Source: Litorimonas sp947503715 | GTDB taxonomy: Bacteria; Pseudomonadota; Alphaproteobacteria; Caulobacterales; Maricaulaceae | DNA: 64,000 nucleotides | Direction of reading: 5' to 3' | NCBI RefSeq assembly: GCF_050271975.1 | Contig: NZ_CP189850.1 | Coordinates: forward strand, 558,001-622,000 | In this document: positions 17,534 through 26,125 of the stretch, one piece after another | Layout of the letters: every line of letters starts with the position of its first letter | Numbering within the stretch: position 1 is the stretch's first letter | The notes under the pieces: generated by a model | What the model was told of the DNA's origin: nothing | The model's input: only the letters and a program-made list of their open reading frames with translations | Databases searched by the model: none | Position numbers and translations under genes: made by a program

Positions 17534-18898
17534 ATGTCAAAAACGAAACTCATGGCGGTTGAAACAAAACGCCGCCCGCTCCTGCTCTCCCGCCGCTTCG
17601 CGCCGCTTTATATTTTGTTCGAAGCCGGCACGTTTAACGACAATGCGCTGAAAAACGCGCTTATCGCACTGATCACCTATGTGGCGCTCATTAACCCGGC
17701 CTTTGAGTTTTTACCGGGCCTGCCGGAAGCCATAAAAGTCCCCGTCGCGTCGCTGATATTCACGGGCCCCTTCCTAATATTTTGCGCGATTGCCGGACAA
17801 ATCGCGGATAAGATCGATCGCGGCATCATCTTCCGTTGGATCAAACGTGCAGAAGTTCTCATCATGCTGCTCGCAGGTTTGGGCTTTCTACTGCAAAATA
17901 TCACAATCCTCGCAATCACCTTGGCCATGATGGGCACGCAATCGGCGTTTTTCGCGCCCACGAAAAATGCGGTCATGCCGCAATGGCTGGACAGTGACGA
18001 GCTCATCCGCGGCAATGCGCTGCTCTCAGGCACCCAATTCGCGATCCTTTTATTGGGTACAATTATCGGCACATTATTAGCCACAACACAGCCCATGATT
18101 CTGGCGGCCCTTTTATTCGGCTTGGCAATCATAGGCTGGTTAGCTGCAGAAGCCTGCCCCCCCGCAGCGGCGCCCAACCCCAATTTAAAAGTCGATTATA
18201 ATCCCGTCACGGCGATCTGGAACGTCGTGAAGAAAATTTTTGAACACCCCGAGGTCCTGCGACCTTGGTTGGGCATCGCCTGGTTTTACGGGTTATCGAC
18301 AATCTTCCTCACCGCTTTCCCAAATTTCATCGCGCGGGTCATGGGGTATGATGCGACCGTTTTCATGCTCATCATGGCCAGCTCGACCATTGCGATCTTC
18401 ATTGGATCTATCCTGACCATGATTGTAGGAAATTGGAAGATCTGGGGGCCGGAAGCCATTCGCCTCGTCACACTTGGTATTGTGGGCGTGACGATTTCAG
18501 CGCTGCTGATCTACCTCCTTCCAATTCCCGTTTTTGACGGAGAGATCGGGAAAGGCACCTATCAAGACTTTCTCTCTCACCCAAACACGCCCGCATTTTT
18601 AGGCGCGGTGGCAGCGTCGTCCATCTTTAACGGTATGTTCGTCGTACCCTTACAGGCCATGGCCCAGCGCCGCGCCCATCCGCGCATCCGCGCGCAGCTC
18701 ATGAGCGCGGGCTCTGTGCTTTATAATACGGCCGTGAATGTGTTGACATTCGGCCTGATCGGGATGGCGGCGCTCGCCATGCCGCCCAAGGCGCCGTTCC
18801 TGATGATTGTGATCGGCAGTGCCTGTGTCTCCGCCTATGCACTCTACCGCACATTTCATCTGACCCGACAAACAAAAGCCTATATTAAGGACAAATAA
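17534..18898 (+). CDS. MFS transporter, LplT-like (lysophospholipid flippase candidate)
   Basis: A 454-residue major-facilitator protein with about 12 membrane segments. The start RFAPLYILFEAGTFNDNALKNAL and the AFFAPTKNAVMPQWL motif near residue 140 resemble LplT, the lysophospholipid importer that works with the acyltransferase Aas in E. coli. Here the partner is the separate PlsC gene 9 bp upstream. The family placement is clear as MFS. The substrate is inferred from those motifs and the neighbour. Confidence 0.82.
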   Translation: MSKTKLMAVETKRRPLLLSRRFAPLYILFEAGTFNDNALKNALIALITYVALINPAFEFLPGLPEAIKVPVASLIFTGPFLIFCAIAGQIADKIDRGIIFRWIKRAEVLIMLLAGLGFLLQNITILAITLAMMGTQSAFFAPTKNAVMPQWLDSDELIRGNALLSGTQFAILLLGTIIGTLLATTQPMILAALLFGLAIIGWLAAEACPPAAAPNPNLKVDYNPVTAIWNVVKKIFEHPEVLRPWLGIAWFYGLSTIFLTAFPNFIARVMGYDATVFMLIMASSTIAIFIGSILTMIVGNWKIWGPEAIRLVTLGIVGVTISALLIYLLPIPVFDGEIGKGTYQDFLSHPNTPAFLGAVAASSIFNGMFVVPLQAMAQRRAHPRIRAQLMSAGSVLYNTAVNVLTFGLIGMAALAMPPKAPFLMIVIGSACVSAYALYRTFHLTRQTKAYIKDK

Positions 18899-18919
18899 TC
18901 GAGTGGCGCGACACTGTAT

Positions 18920-18934
18920 TTAACCCGCGATTAA
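18920..18934 (+). promoter_or_regulatory. perfect CtrA-type box TTAA-N7-TTAA
   Basis: TTAACCCGCGATTAA matches the full alphaproteobacterial CtrA consensus with exact 7-base spacing. It lies 27 bp before the IalB start, a position that fits a cell-cycle-controlled promoter. CtrA itself is not in the window, so regulation is inferred. Confidence 0.55.
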
Positions 18935-18961
18935 TAACGTTTGCCGCACTATGGTTCCATT

Positions 18962-19465
18962 ATGAAAGCACTCTTCCTTCTCCCGCTCGCCCTCACCTTG
19001 GCTGCCCCCGTGACGGCGCAGGCCTCAACGCCAAAGCTGAATAAAACGCATGGTGATTGGTCCGTTTACACACGCGGGGCCGGGTCCGATAAAGTCTGTT
19101 TTGCCCTGACAAAGGCCAAGACGGAATCGCCCAGCAATGTCAATCACGGCGATGTCTATTTTATGGTGTCCAATTGGAAGAACGGGACGGCCATTGAGCA
19201 ACCCTCCTTCCTCGCAGGCTATAATCTCAAAACGACCCGCGCCCCGAAAGCCCGCGTGGGGTCGACCTCCCTGAACATGTATGCCGCCGCGCGGGACGCC
19301 TTTGTCGATTCCCGGGCTGATGAGAAAAAGCTCGTCTCTAAAATGCGGGCGGGTGCGACCATGACCGTCTCTGCCGTCTCCGAGCGCGGCACAAACACGA
19401 GCTATCAGTTCTCACTCAAGGGCGTCACGGCCGCGCTGCGGTCGGCCAAAGCCGCTTGCGCCTAA
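18962..19465 (+). CDS. IalB-family periplasmic protein
   Basis: A 167-residue secreted protein of the invasion-associated locus B family, common in alphaproteobacteria. The signal peptide MKALFLLPLALTLAAPVTAQA is cleaved near residue 20. THGDWSVYTR and the C-terminal SYQFSLKGVTAALRSAKAAC stretch are family marks, and the two Cys may pair. The start at 18962 gives this clean signal; the longer frame from 18941 begins with TTG and is unlikely. Function in free-living bacteria is unknown. A perfect CtrA-type box lies just upstream. Confidence 0.82.
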   Translation: MKALFLLPLALTLAAPVTAQASTPKLNKTHGDWSVYTRGAGSDKVCFALTKAKTESPSNVNHGDVYFMVSNWKNGTAIEQPSFLAGYNLKTTRAPKARVGSTSLNMYAAARDAFVDSRADEKKLVSKMRAGATMTVSAVSERGTNTSYQFSLKGVTAALRSAKAACA

Positions 19466-19491
19466 ACCTGTCTGCGGGTTAAAGCCCCGCC

Positions 19492-20298
19492 ATGACTGTT
19501 GATATCGGAATATTAGGCGCGGATGGCCGCATGGGTGTGGCCGTTATCAGGGCCATGGCGCAAGTGCCACGCGCGCGGCTGACAGCGGCCCTGACCGCGC
19601 CCGCCTCTGACGCTATCGGACAGGATGCCGGAGCTTTGGCAGGCGTCGGGACACTGGGCGTCAAACTCGGCTCTGACCTTTCGACCGCACTTGATCAATG
19701 CGATGTCCTGATTGACTTCTCCGCGCCGAAAGCCTCCATTGATACGGCGCTGGCCATGCATAACCATCGCTGTAAGGCCATGGTTTCCGGGACGACAGGA
19801 TTTACCGAGACAGAAAACAACGCGTTGGAAGCCGCCTCGGAAAGCATTGCGCTTCTCAGGTCCGGCAATTTCTCTCCCGGCGTGACGGCCCTCGCCGCAC
19901 TTGTGGAAATCGCGACGGAAAAGCTCGGCACGGGCTGGGATATTGAAATTCTGGAAATGCACCACCGTTACAAGGTTGATGCGCCGTCCGGCACGGCCCT
20001 CCTACTCGGCGAAGCTTCCGCCAAGGGGCGCGGGCTCGCCTTTGAAGACGCCGCTGTCCTCTCCCGCGAAGGCGTCACGGGTGAGCGTCAAGATGACGAA
20101 ATCGGCTTTGCGACTCTCCGCGGCGGCGGTGTTGTGGGGCGACATGAAGTGCGACTGGCCTCCCACCTGGAAATGATCACATTGGGGCATGACGCTTTTG
20201 ACCGATCTGTCTTTGCCCGCGGCGCGGTGGATGCTGCGCTTTGGACACATGGAAAACCCAAGGGCCTTTACAATATGCGGGACGTTCTCGGCTTTTAA
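19492..20298 (+). CDS. dapB: 4-hydroxy-tetrahydrodipicolinate reductase
   Basis: NAD(P)H-dependent enzyme of the diaminopimelate/lysine pathway, feeding peptidoglycan synthesis; 268 aa, the usual length. Nucleotide-binding GADGRMG is at about residues 6-12. The active-site signature EMHHRYKVDAPSGTALLLGE is near residues 150-170, with catalytic His and Lys. Apparently monocistronic, 26 bp after the IalB gene. Confidence 0.96.
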   Translation: MTVDIGILGADGRMGVAVIRAMAQVPRARLTAALTAPASDAIGQDAGALAGVGTLGVKLGSDLSTALDQCDVLIDFSAPKASIDTALAMHNHRCKAMVSGTTGFTETENNALEAASESIALLRSGNFSPGVTALAALVEIATEKLGTGWDIEILEMHHRYKVDAPSGTALLLGEASAKGRGLAFEDAAVLSREGVTGERQDDEIGFATLRGGGVVGRHEVRLASHLEMITLGHDAFDRSVFARGAVDAALWTHGKPKGLYNMRDVLGF

Positions 20299-20381
20299 TA
20301 TAGCCCGCTAGGGTTGAGAGGCTTTTTAGAGACTCCTACCGCCTCACATGATAGTCAGAGGATCAAGAGTGGGGCAACGCC

Positions 20382-22349
20382 ATGATTAAAATTTTTGCTG
20401 AACTTCGGCGGCGGAACGTGTTCCGTGTTTGCGGTGCCTATGTCGTGGCGGCGTGGTTTCTCGTGCAGACGGCCTTTACGCTGGAAAGCGTGATGAACCT
20501 GCCGGATTGGTTCGACGCCTTTGTGATTTCTCTGGCCATGATGGGCCTGCCTATTGTCGCAATCTTGGCTTGGGCCTTTGAGCTCACGCCCGAAGGTTTT
20601 AAGCGCACTGAAATTGTCTCAAAAGACGATTCGATTGCGGAAACCACGGGCAAGCGTCTTGATATCGCAATTTTTGTTGGACTGTTGCTGGTCGCGGGCA
20701 TCCTTATTTTTGATCGCGTAAAACCGGACCGCGCTGCCCCCACACTCGTGGTGACGACAAGCGGCAAATCCCTCGCCGTGTTACCGTTTGAAAATAGAAG
20801 CGAAGCTGTTTCTGATGCGTTCTTTGCGGACGGCATTCATGATGAACTCCTGACCGCGCTGTCCCGCGTTACGGGATTGGACGTGATTTCCCGGACATCC
20901 GTCATGGGGTATCGCGACACGGATAAACGCGTTCCCGATATTGCGACAGAGCTGGGCGTCGGTACCGTCCTCGAAGGGGCCGTTCAGCGGTCCGGTGAGC
21001 GCGTTCGTATCTCCGTGCAATTAATTGACGGCGGAAATGATCGTCAGATTTGGGCAGAAAGTTATGACCGCCCCCTGAGCGCGGAAAATATATTCGATAT
21101 TCAGGCCGAGATTACGCGCGTTATTGCGGGATCATTGGAAGGTGTCTTGCTGGAGGGCGAACGAGCGGCGCGTCCAACAGAAAATGTCGACGCCTATGAG
21201 CTTTATATTCAGGCCCAACTTCTCAACCAGCCAGGCGAACAGAAAGAAGATGATCTCCGCGCCGCTATACGGCTTTACGAGAAGGCCCTCGCACTGGACC
21301 CCACATATGCGGAAAGCTGGGCCGGGAAGGCGAAAGCCCGTCTCGCGCTCTATCGTCTGCACGGGCGGCAACCTGTTGAACGCGAAGCTGCGCAGGCGGC
21401 CCTTGACCGCGCAAAAATATTTGGGGCGAACTTACCGGATACACTCATCTGGGATGCCTTTTATAAATATTGGGGCGAAGGTGATTTGCGGGCGGCCGAT
21501 GCCGCGTTTGATAGGGCCCTCACGGTTGCGCCCGGAAATGTCGACGCGCTGGCCGGGAAAGCTTTTATCACGCGCAGTCTGGGCGATTTTGAAACGGCCG
21601 CCAATGGATTGGAAAAGGCCCGGCGTCTTGACCCGCTCTCCTATTATCTCGTGCCGGAACTGGCCCTGACCTATGCGTTGATGGGACAGGACAGCCAGGC
21701 TGAAAACCTGATGGATAAAGCCCGCGCGATGGATCCTGACAGTTTGCAAGGCGCGGCCTTTGGCGCCGCCATTGCGCAATTTGGCGGGCGGAGTGAACAG
21801 GCCTGGCTGCGCTTTCAGCCGCTCGCAGAATTTCTGCCCTATGACATGGTCAATTATGCCCTCGCGACGCGTGACCCGAACACTGTCCGGGCGGCCCTGG
21901 AGTCATGGCCCGTCCCCACAGCGGCAACGACCCGGGACAGGATACTCGCAGAATTAAATGTTTCCGGTATTTTGGAAAGGCCCGCGGAAGATATTGCGCA
22001 ATTAAAAGCCTCGCTCCGCGCCTATTACGACCCGGAGGTGAATTGGGAGAACCCCGCCTATTCGCGCTTCATTCTCGTGGCCGCTTGGTTGGATGAGCGG
22101 GAGCAGGTTCTGACCTTGGCGGAGAGCTATGGCGACCGCGCGAGCGAGGATGCGATTGCGGGCATTTCCGCCTATGCGGATATCGCGATTGCGCTGATCC
22201 GGATTGGCGAAACAGAGCGCGCTTTTGATTTTATTGAAAAACTCGTCGGCCTCACCGGACCGCATATCCTGCGCGTTTTGGAACAGGACCCCGCCTATGA
22301 CAGGCTACAGGATCACCCGCGCTGGCTGGCCATAGACACGAAGAGCTAG
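20382..22349 (+). CDS. TPR membrane protein with FlgO/TolB-like domain
   Basis: A 655-residue protein of the type often annotated as adenylate-cyclase-like TPR protein. The N-terminus MIKIFAELRRRNVFRVCGAYVVAAWFL has two membrane segments before residue 65, with a third near 105. The segment LAVLPFENRSEAVSDAFFADGIHDELL through VQLIDGGNDRQIWAESYDR (about 128-235) is the FlgO/TolB N-terminal-like fold. TPR-like helices follow to the end. No cyclase or kinase catalytic domain is present, so it is probably a scaffold or sensor. Its partner is unknown. Confidence 0.85.
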   Translation: MIKIFAELRRRNVFRVCGAYVVAAWFLVQTAFTLESVMNLPDWFDAFVISLAMMGLPIVAILAWAFELTPEGFKRTEIVSKDDSIAETTGKRLDIAIFVGLLLVAGILIFDRVKPDRAAPTLVVTTSGKSLAVLPFENRSEAVSDAFFADGIHDELLTALSRVTGLDVISRTSVMGYRDTDKRVPDIATELGVGTVLEGAVQRSGERVRISVQLIDGGNDRQIWAESYDRPLSAENIFDIQAEITRVIAGSLEGVLLEGERAARPTENVDAYELYIQAQLLNQPGEQKEDDLRAAIRLYEKALALDPTYAESWAGKAKARLALYRLHGRQPVEREAAQAALDRAKIFGANLPDTLIWDAFYKYWGEGDLRAADAAFDRALTVAPGNVDALAGKAFITRSLGDFETAANGLEKARRLDPLSYYLVPELALTYALMGQDSQAENLMDKARAMDPDSLQGAAFGAAIAQFGGRSEQAWLRFQPLAEFLPYDMVNYALATRDPNTVRAALESWPVPTAATTRDRILAELNVSGILERPAEDIAQLKASLRAYYDPEVNWENPAYSRFILVAAWLDEREQVLTLAESYGDRASEDAIAGISAYADIAIALIRIGETERAFDFIEKLVGLTGPHILRVLEQDPAYDRLQDHPRWLAIDTKS

Positions 22350-22849
22350 AAGCGCTCACCATAATCCGTTCCGGCATAGAGATGTTGGTCGATCTCGAAT
22401 TGCAGGCTGCCCGGTGTTTGGCTGTGGTAGCGACGCGCCACGAGATAGGCGATGCCAACCCAGGTGAAGAGCAAGCCGAAAAAAATAAAAAACTGCCAGA
22501 CCAGAAAGCCCGGCTCAATCACGCGGCTCTGTCCCGACAAGTTATAAATCAGGTTCAGGCCCTGTTCTAAAATCAGCATCGCAATCGGTGTCGCGATGAG
22601 AATGGCGACAAGGCCGATAAACATATGCAACTGCGCGCGCGGCGCATGCACGCGTTCGTAAATCGCCTCATACTCCGTTTGGCTCAGCCCGACCGGTATC
22701 ATACCGTGCTGCGTCTTATAGCTATAATCGTCTTTAGCATCCGCCCGGACTTGGCGGTAAGACAACCAGCTTCTCACACCCAATATCAGCGCGAGCACAG
22801 CGCCGCCAATAAGCGCCCACCAAAAGGAAATACCGTCAAAACTTTTCAT
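22346..22849 (-). CDS. conserved membrane protein (167 aa)
   Basis: Unrecognised family. It has three hydrophobic segments, near residues 9-28, 74-98 and 115-135, separated by a charged loop with YKTQHGMIPVGLSQTEYEAIYERVHAPRA. The C-terminal tail is hydrophilic. It ends tail-to-tail with the TPR gene with a 4-base overlap. Function unknown. Confidence 0.65.
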   Translation of the reverse strand: MKSFDGISFWWALIGGAVLALILGVRSWLSYRQVRADAKDDYSYKTQHGMIPVGLSQTEYEAIYERVHAPRAQLHMFIGLVAILIATPIAMLILEQGLNLIYNLSGQSRVIEPGFLVWQFFIFFGLLFTWVGIAYLVARRYHSQTPGSLQFEIDQHLYAGTDYGERF

Positions 22850-23001
22850 AGTTATAATATTACGATTAGGAGCGAAGATTACAAGTCACAGTCCTGTATG
22901 GCCTGACTTTGCCCCCTAACCGTTGCAAAGCCGTATCTACCCCATTAGGCCTGTCCCACAAGAGAGGCCGAGATATTCAGCCTGACTTTGAAAGCCGAGA
23001 T

Positions 23002-23544
23002 ATGACCGCTCCAAAAATTGCCTTTCTTTGTGGATCCATCCGCGAAGGCTCTATCAATCAACGTCTGCAACGGGCCCTGATCAGCCGGTTTGAAAAGGCC
23101 GGCGCGGAATGCTTTGTGGCCGATCTCGGCAAATATGACCTGCCGCTTTACAATGGCGATCTCGACATGCCGGAAGCCGTGAAAACGCTCTGCAAAGACC
23201 TCGCAGTCTGTGACGGTGTTGTCGTTATCAGCCCTGAATATAATGGCGGCCTGCCGCCACTCTTGAAAAACGCGATTGATTGGACATCGACCCATGACAC
23301 GACACATTTCAAGGAAAATTACTGGGGCATTGCGTCCTGCACGCCCGGCCCGATGAGCGGCATCATGTGTATGCGACAGGTGAATTACATCCTGATGCGC
23401 GTCGGTTGCCATGTGAGTCCGTTCCAGGTCGGCGTCGGCAATGCGAGTGTCGCCTTTGACGGGGATGATGAATTAATTGCGGAGCCGTCTTCCTCCCTCG
23501 CGGATAAGATGATGAAAGACATGCTGGCGAATATTTCCAAATAG
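23002..23544 (+). CDS. NADPH-dependent FMN reductase
   Basis: Flavodoxin-fold quinone, azo or chromate reductase of the NADPH-dependent FMN reductase family, 180 aa. The start at 23002 puts the FMN-phosphate loop (FLCGSIREGSINQRL) at residues 8-22; the longer frame from 22909 only adds a non-conserved leader. VVISPEYNGGLPPLLKNAIDW (about 73-93) is the family signature. The stop abuts the start of nth, so it is co-transcribed with a DNA-repair gene, possibly as an oxidative-stress unit (inference). Confidence 0.9.
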   Translation: MTAPKIAFLCGSIREGSINQRLQRALISRFEKAGAECFVADLGKYDLPLYNGDLDMPEAVKTLCKDLAVCDGVVVISPEYNGGLPPLLKNAIDWTSTHDTTHFKENYWGIASCTPGPMSGIMCMRQVNYILMRVGCHVSPFQVGVGNASVAFDGDDELIAEPSSSLADKMMKDMLANISK

Positions 23545-24228
23545 ATGGCGACAAAAGAAAAACTTTATAAGAACCTGCCGCGCCCGAAACTCAATCGGGC
23601 GCAGATCGCGGAGATTTACCGCCGCCTGTCGCTAGAGCGCCCCGCGCCGGAGACAGAGCTGGATTACGTTAATCCCTACACGCTCGTCGTCGCGGTAGCC
23701 CTCTCCGCACAAGCCACAGATATCGGCGTGAATAAGGCGACAAAAGACCTGTTCCTCATCGCGGATACGCCCGAGAAAATGGTCGCACTGGGCGAAGACA
23801 CAGTCCGCGATTATATCAAAACCATCGGCCTTTACCGAAACAAGGCGAAGAACGTCATCAAGCTCTCGCAAATGCTGATTGATGATTTCAACAGTGAAGT
23901 CCCGCAGACGCGCGAAGAGTTAATCCGCCTCCCCGGGGTCGGGCGCAAGACGGCTAATGTGGTCCTGAATGAAGTCTTCGGCCAACACACAATGGCGGTC
24001 GACACGCATATATTCCGCGTCTCCAACCGCACAGGCATGGCCCCCGGCAAAGACCCGCTGGAGGTCGAATTAAATCTCCTCCGCGTCACACCGGAAGAAT
24101 ATTTAAAGGGCGGCCATCACTGGGTCCTGCTCCACGGACGATATGTCTGTAAAGCCAGAACCCCGGAATGTTATGCCTGCGGTATTCAAGATATTTGCAG
24201 GTTTACGAAGAAGACCCATGCGCCTTAG
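23545..24228 (+). CDS. nth: endonuclease III
   Basis: DNA glycosylase/AP lyase that removes oxidised pyrimidines; 227 aa. The helix-hairpin-helix LPGVGRKTANVVLNE (about 131-145) carries the catalytic Lys, and VDTHIFR carries the catalytic Asp. The C-terminal C-X6-C-X2-C-X5-C set (CKARTPECYACGIQDIC) binds the 4Fe-4S cluster. Complete and canonical. It starts directly after the FMN reductase stop and converges with the AT-rich nuclease-like gene, overlapping it by 4 bases. Confidence 0.97.
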   Translation: MATKEKLYKNLPRPKLNRAQIAEIYRRLSLERPAPETELDYVNPYTLVVAVALSAQATDIGVNKATKDLFLIADTPEKMVALGEDTVRDYIKTIGLYRNKAKNVIKLSQMLIDDFNSEVPQTREELIRLPGVGRKTANVVLNEVFGQHTMAVDTHIFRVSNRTGMAPGKDPLEVELNLLRVTPEEYLKGGHHWVLLHGRYVCKARTPECYACGIQDICRFTKKTHAP

Positions 24229-25490
24229 GTGGGGAGATAATTTCTAGCAAAAAATACGGCTTCTTCTTCCAAGAGCGTGATAACTTGGTTTCGGCTTGAA
24301 ATCTTTGATGACACTTTCGAAGGCGTATAACACAGATCTATATCCATGATTTTATCTTTGTCTTGACGTATTAAGGGGGAGTTCTTCATCTCATCATCTA
24401 TTGAGTGCTGTATCGCATCAAACAGCGTCATATCCGTTTTGTCTTTCGCACGGGGCCAGCGACAAAATACTCTAACATCCTCATGTGCACCCCATTGGTC
24501 CCGTTCATCTTCTTGGTGAAATCTTCTCAAAAAATGCTGAACCTGAACAAATGGTGTTTTTGCTGATGTTGGTACATCATGCGTTACCGAAAATTGAACA
24601 CACCGACGATCGACATCTAATTTTACATTTAAAGGTGATTTGCAGCTTTCAATTCTAAAGTCTGCTACAAGATCGCCTGTCTCTGCCAAACGATTGACTG
24701 CATCTTCGCGTCTTCGCTCGACAGAGTCGAGGATAGCCATTTCTTCCACTTCAACGCCGAGTTCGCCAGAAAGAATGAGGGCCAACTCTGCTGTTTCTTG
24801 AAACCAGCCACTTACAGAATCTTCTAACATGTCTTGGTCAGGCTTTCCGCCTTCCCGCAACTTATCCACCAGCTTTTTCCAATCCTTTGGCATTGACGTA
24901 AAGCCGGCTACACCCGATTTTGGATGCTCGAGGAAATTTAAAAACTGGCTTAGTAGCTCCCGTTCAATTTCTGTTAAGCCATCATCACTGTTTAAAAGCT
25001 TTTTCACTTGAAACCGTATAAATTGCCAAGACCAATGGTAATGAGGAATCTTACGAAAGTTTTTATTAGAGCTCTTCAGCCGTAATGGAGGCCGGTCAGG
25101 TTTCGCGCACAGTTCATTAGATATTGTGATCAAGGCGTCCATGTTGGACTCTTTCACACGCTGCAAATAGTTGTCGAGTTGTATATTTGAAAGATCTTGT
25201 TTTTTTATTTTAACTTCGACCAATGCGCTCCAATTCTCTTTTTGCTCCAAATGTATGACGCCATCTGGAACGTCTTTCTTCGAATACTTTCCGCCGAATG
25301 ACGGATGAAGAAATGCAGAAAAGTCATTACCCGATTTGTATGCGGAACGAGATATGGTTCTCAACAATGTGTCACGCAGTGGTAAGACAAGACACATCAT
25401 CCCAAAGAATATTGAAGTTGCTTGGTCTTCTCCTGAAGACATCATTGGAAACAGAGTTGGCTTAAAGCCTTGATTGATTGGTTCCGCCAT
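24225..25490 (-). CDS. PD-(D/E)XK nuclease-like protein of unknown function, AT-rich
   Basis: A 421-residue protein that I do not recognise as a named family. Residues about 65-110 show the restriction-endonuclease-like core: PDGVIHL, then WSALVEVKIKKQDLS (D, then ExK), then a helix with QLDNYLQRVKE. That is the PD-(D/E)XK layout. The rest is mostly helical and charged, with no helicase, ATPase or membrane segment. By eye, GC is about 40% against about 57% in nth, and codon choice is AT-rich, which suggests acquisition by transfer. It stands alone, bordered by nth and a repeat- and RNA-containing gap. A defence or DNA-processing role is possible but inferred. Confidence 0.7.
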   Translation of the reverse strand: MAEPINQGFKPTLFPMMSSGEDQATSIFFGMMCLVLPLRDTLLRTISRSAYKSGNDFSAFLHPSFGGKYSKKDVPDGVIHLEQKENWSALVEVKIKKQDLSNIQLDNYLQRVKESNMDALITISNELCAKPDRPPLRLKSSNKNFRKIPHYHWSWQFIRFQVKKLLNSDDGLTEIERELLSQFLNFLEHPKSGVAGFTSMPKDWKKLVDKLREGGKPDQDMLEDSVSGWFQETAELALILSGELGVEVEEMAILDSVERRREDAVNRLAETGDLVADFRIESCKSPLNVKLDVDRRCVQFSVTHDVPTSAKTPFVQVQHFLRRFHQEDERDQWGAHEDVRVFCRWPRAKDKTDMTLFDAIQHSIDDEMKNSPLIRQDKDKIMDIDLCYTPSKVSSKISSRNQVITLLEEEAVFFARNYLPT

Positions 25491-25517
25491 GATTTCCCTC
25501 TAAAGACACACACCTTC

Positions 25518-25549
25518 AAAGTGTATTTCTTATAATTTTGCAACACTTT
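25518..25549. promoter_or_regulatory. inverted repeat AAAGTGT-N18-ACACTTT upstream of the nuclease-like gene
   Basis: Seven-base perfect arms flank an AT-rich stretch containing TATAAT (25531-25536, plus strand). The centre lies about 43 bp before the start at 25490. It may be an operator or part of a promoter; the evidence is symmetry alone. Confidence 0.3.
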
Positions 25550-25614
25550 AAACTTAATCCTCGGTTATGCCGTTTTTGAAAGCGTGGATTGGCAAGAAAT
25601 TTCTCTTCTCAATT

Positions 25615-25725
25615 TCCGTCCATTCCAGCGAAAGCTGGAATCCAGAGTTGGTTGTGATTTCAGTGAGTTGAGCACCGATATCTGATTGACGCTCTGGACC
25701 CCAGCTTTCGCTGGGGTGAACGGAG
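25615..25725. repeat. paired-hairpin inverted-repeat element 1
   Basis: Two about 30-base arms in inverted orientation. Each is itself a hairpin: TTCCAGC-GAAA-GCTGGAA on the left and ACCCCAGC-TTTC-GCTGGGGT on the right. The arms differ at four positions, and those changes compensate each other within the hairpin stems. The layout is that of REP/BIME-like extragenic palindromes or a tiny non-autonomous element. No transposase is nearby. Confidence 0.7.
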
Positions 25726-25869
25726 AAGACGAGGATTGAGATTTATTTCAAAAACTGCGTCCACACCCCCTGAGAGTTGTGTAATCTTTAGCCTGTCTTC
25801 TTTCACAGGGCGGTCAGGTGCACATTGGCTTAATCGGAAAGAAGCGGTGCTTGTCATTGGAGCGAAGGG

Positions 25870-26040
25870 CGTAATGTCCCGGTTGCTTGGGTGGCCTAAC
25901 GAGAGCTGATCGTTCCCCGACTGAATGGTTCGGCCGTTAGTGCGAAAAGGCGCCGCCGCGTGGGCCCGTTGGGGTTCGAAAACTTAGCTTTAACCCTGGT
26001 TTGCGACCAGAACCCTGAATACCCACGCGGACATCCCGTT
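25870..26040 (+). ncRNA. ssrS: structured RNA, probable 6S RNA
   Basis: About 170 bases with no credible protein frame. The ends can pair (TGTCC near 25874 with GGACA near 26029; TGGGT with ACCCA). The upstream arm contains CTAACG...CGTTAG and a GTTCCCCGACTGA stretch. The downstream arm carries the hairpin CTGGT-TTGCG-ACCAG (25996-26010) followed by AACCCTGAATACCC and GCGGACATC. These resemble the closing stem, open bubble and 3' hairpin of E. coli 6S RNA, which inhibits the housekeeping RNA polymerase. A T7 run (CCCGTTTTTTT) follows as a possible terminator. An alternative 9-bp stem CCGCGTGGG/CCCACGCGG (25956-25964 with 26022-26030) is also possible. Identity is by remembered resemblance only. 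Confidence 0.55.
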
Positions 26041-26086
26041 TTTTTAACTAAAATAAACGGGCACACTAAAAGATACAGGCGCTAGA

Positions 26087-26125
26087 AGGCGGCGAGGTTT
26101 ACAAAACCTGCGGTTCCCACCGCCT
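26087..26125. repeat. nested palindrome (cruciform-type)
   Basis: Outer arms AGGCGG (26087-26092) and CCGCCT (26120-26125) enclose an inner hairpin AGGTTT-ACA-AAACCT (26095-26109). ACAGGCG at 26075 can also pair with CGCCTGT at 26121-26127. It lies between the RNA gene and repeat element 2, outside any protein gene. Confidence 0.5.

Noticed and set aside
25956..26030. 75-base segment closed by a 9-bp stem, tRNA-sized
   Set aside because: No T-loop consensus, no anticodon arm and no CCA-type end; treated as part of the structured RNA candidate.
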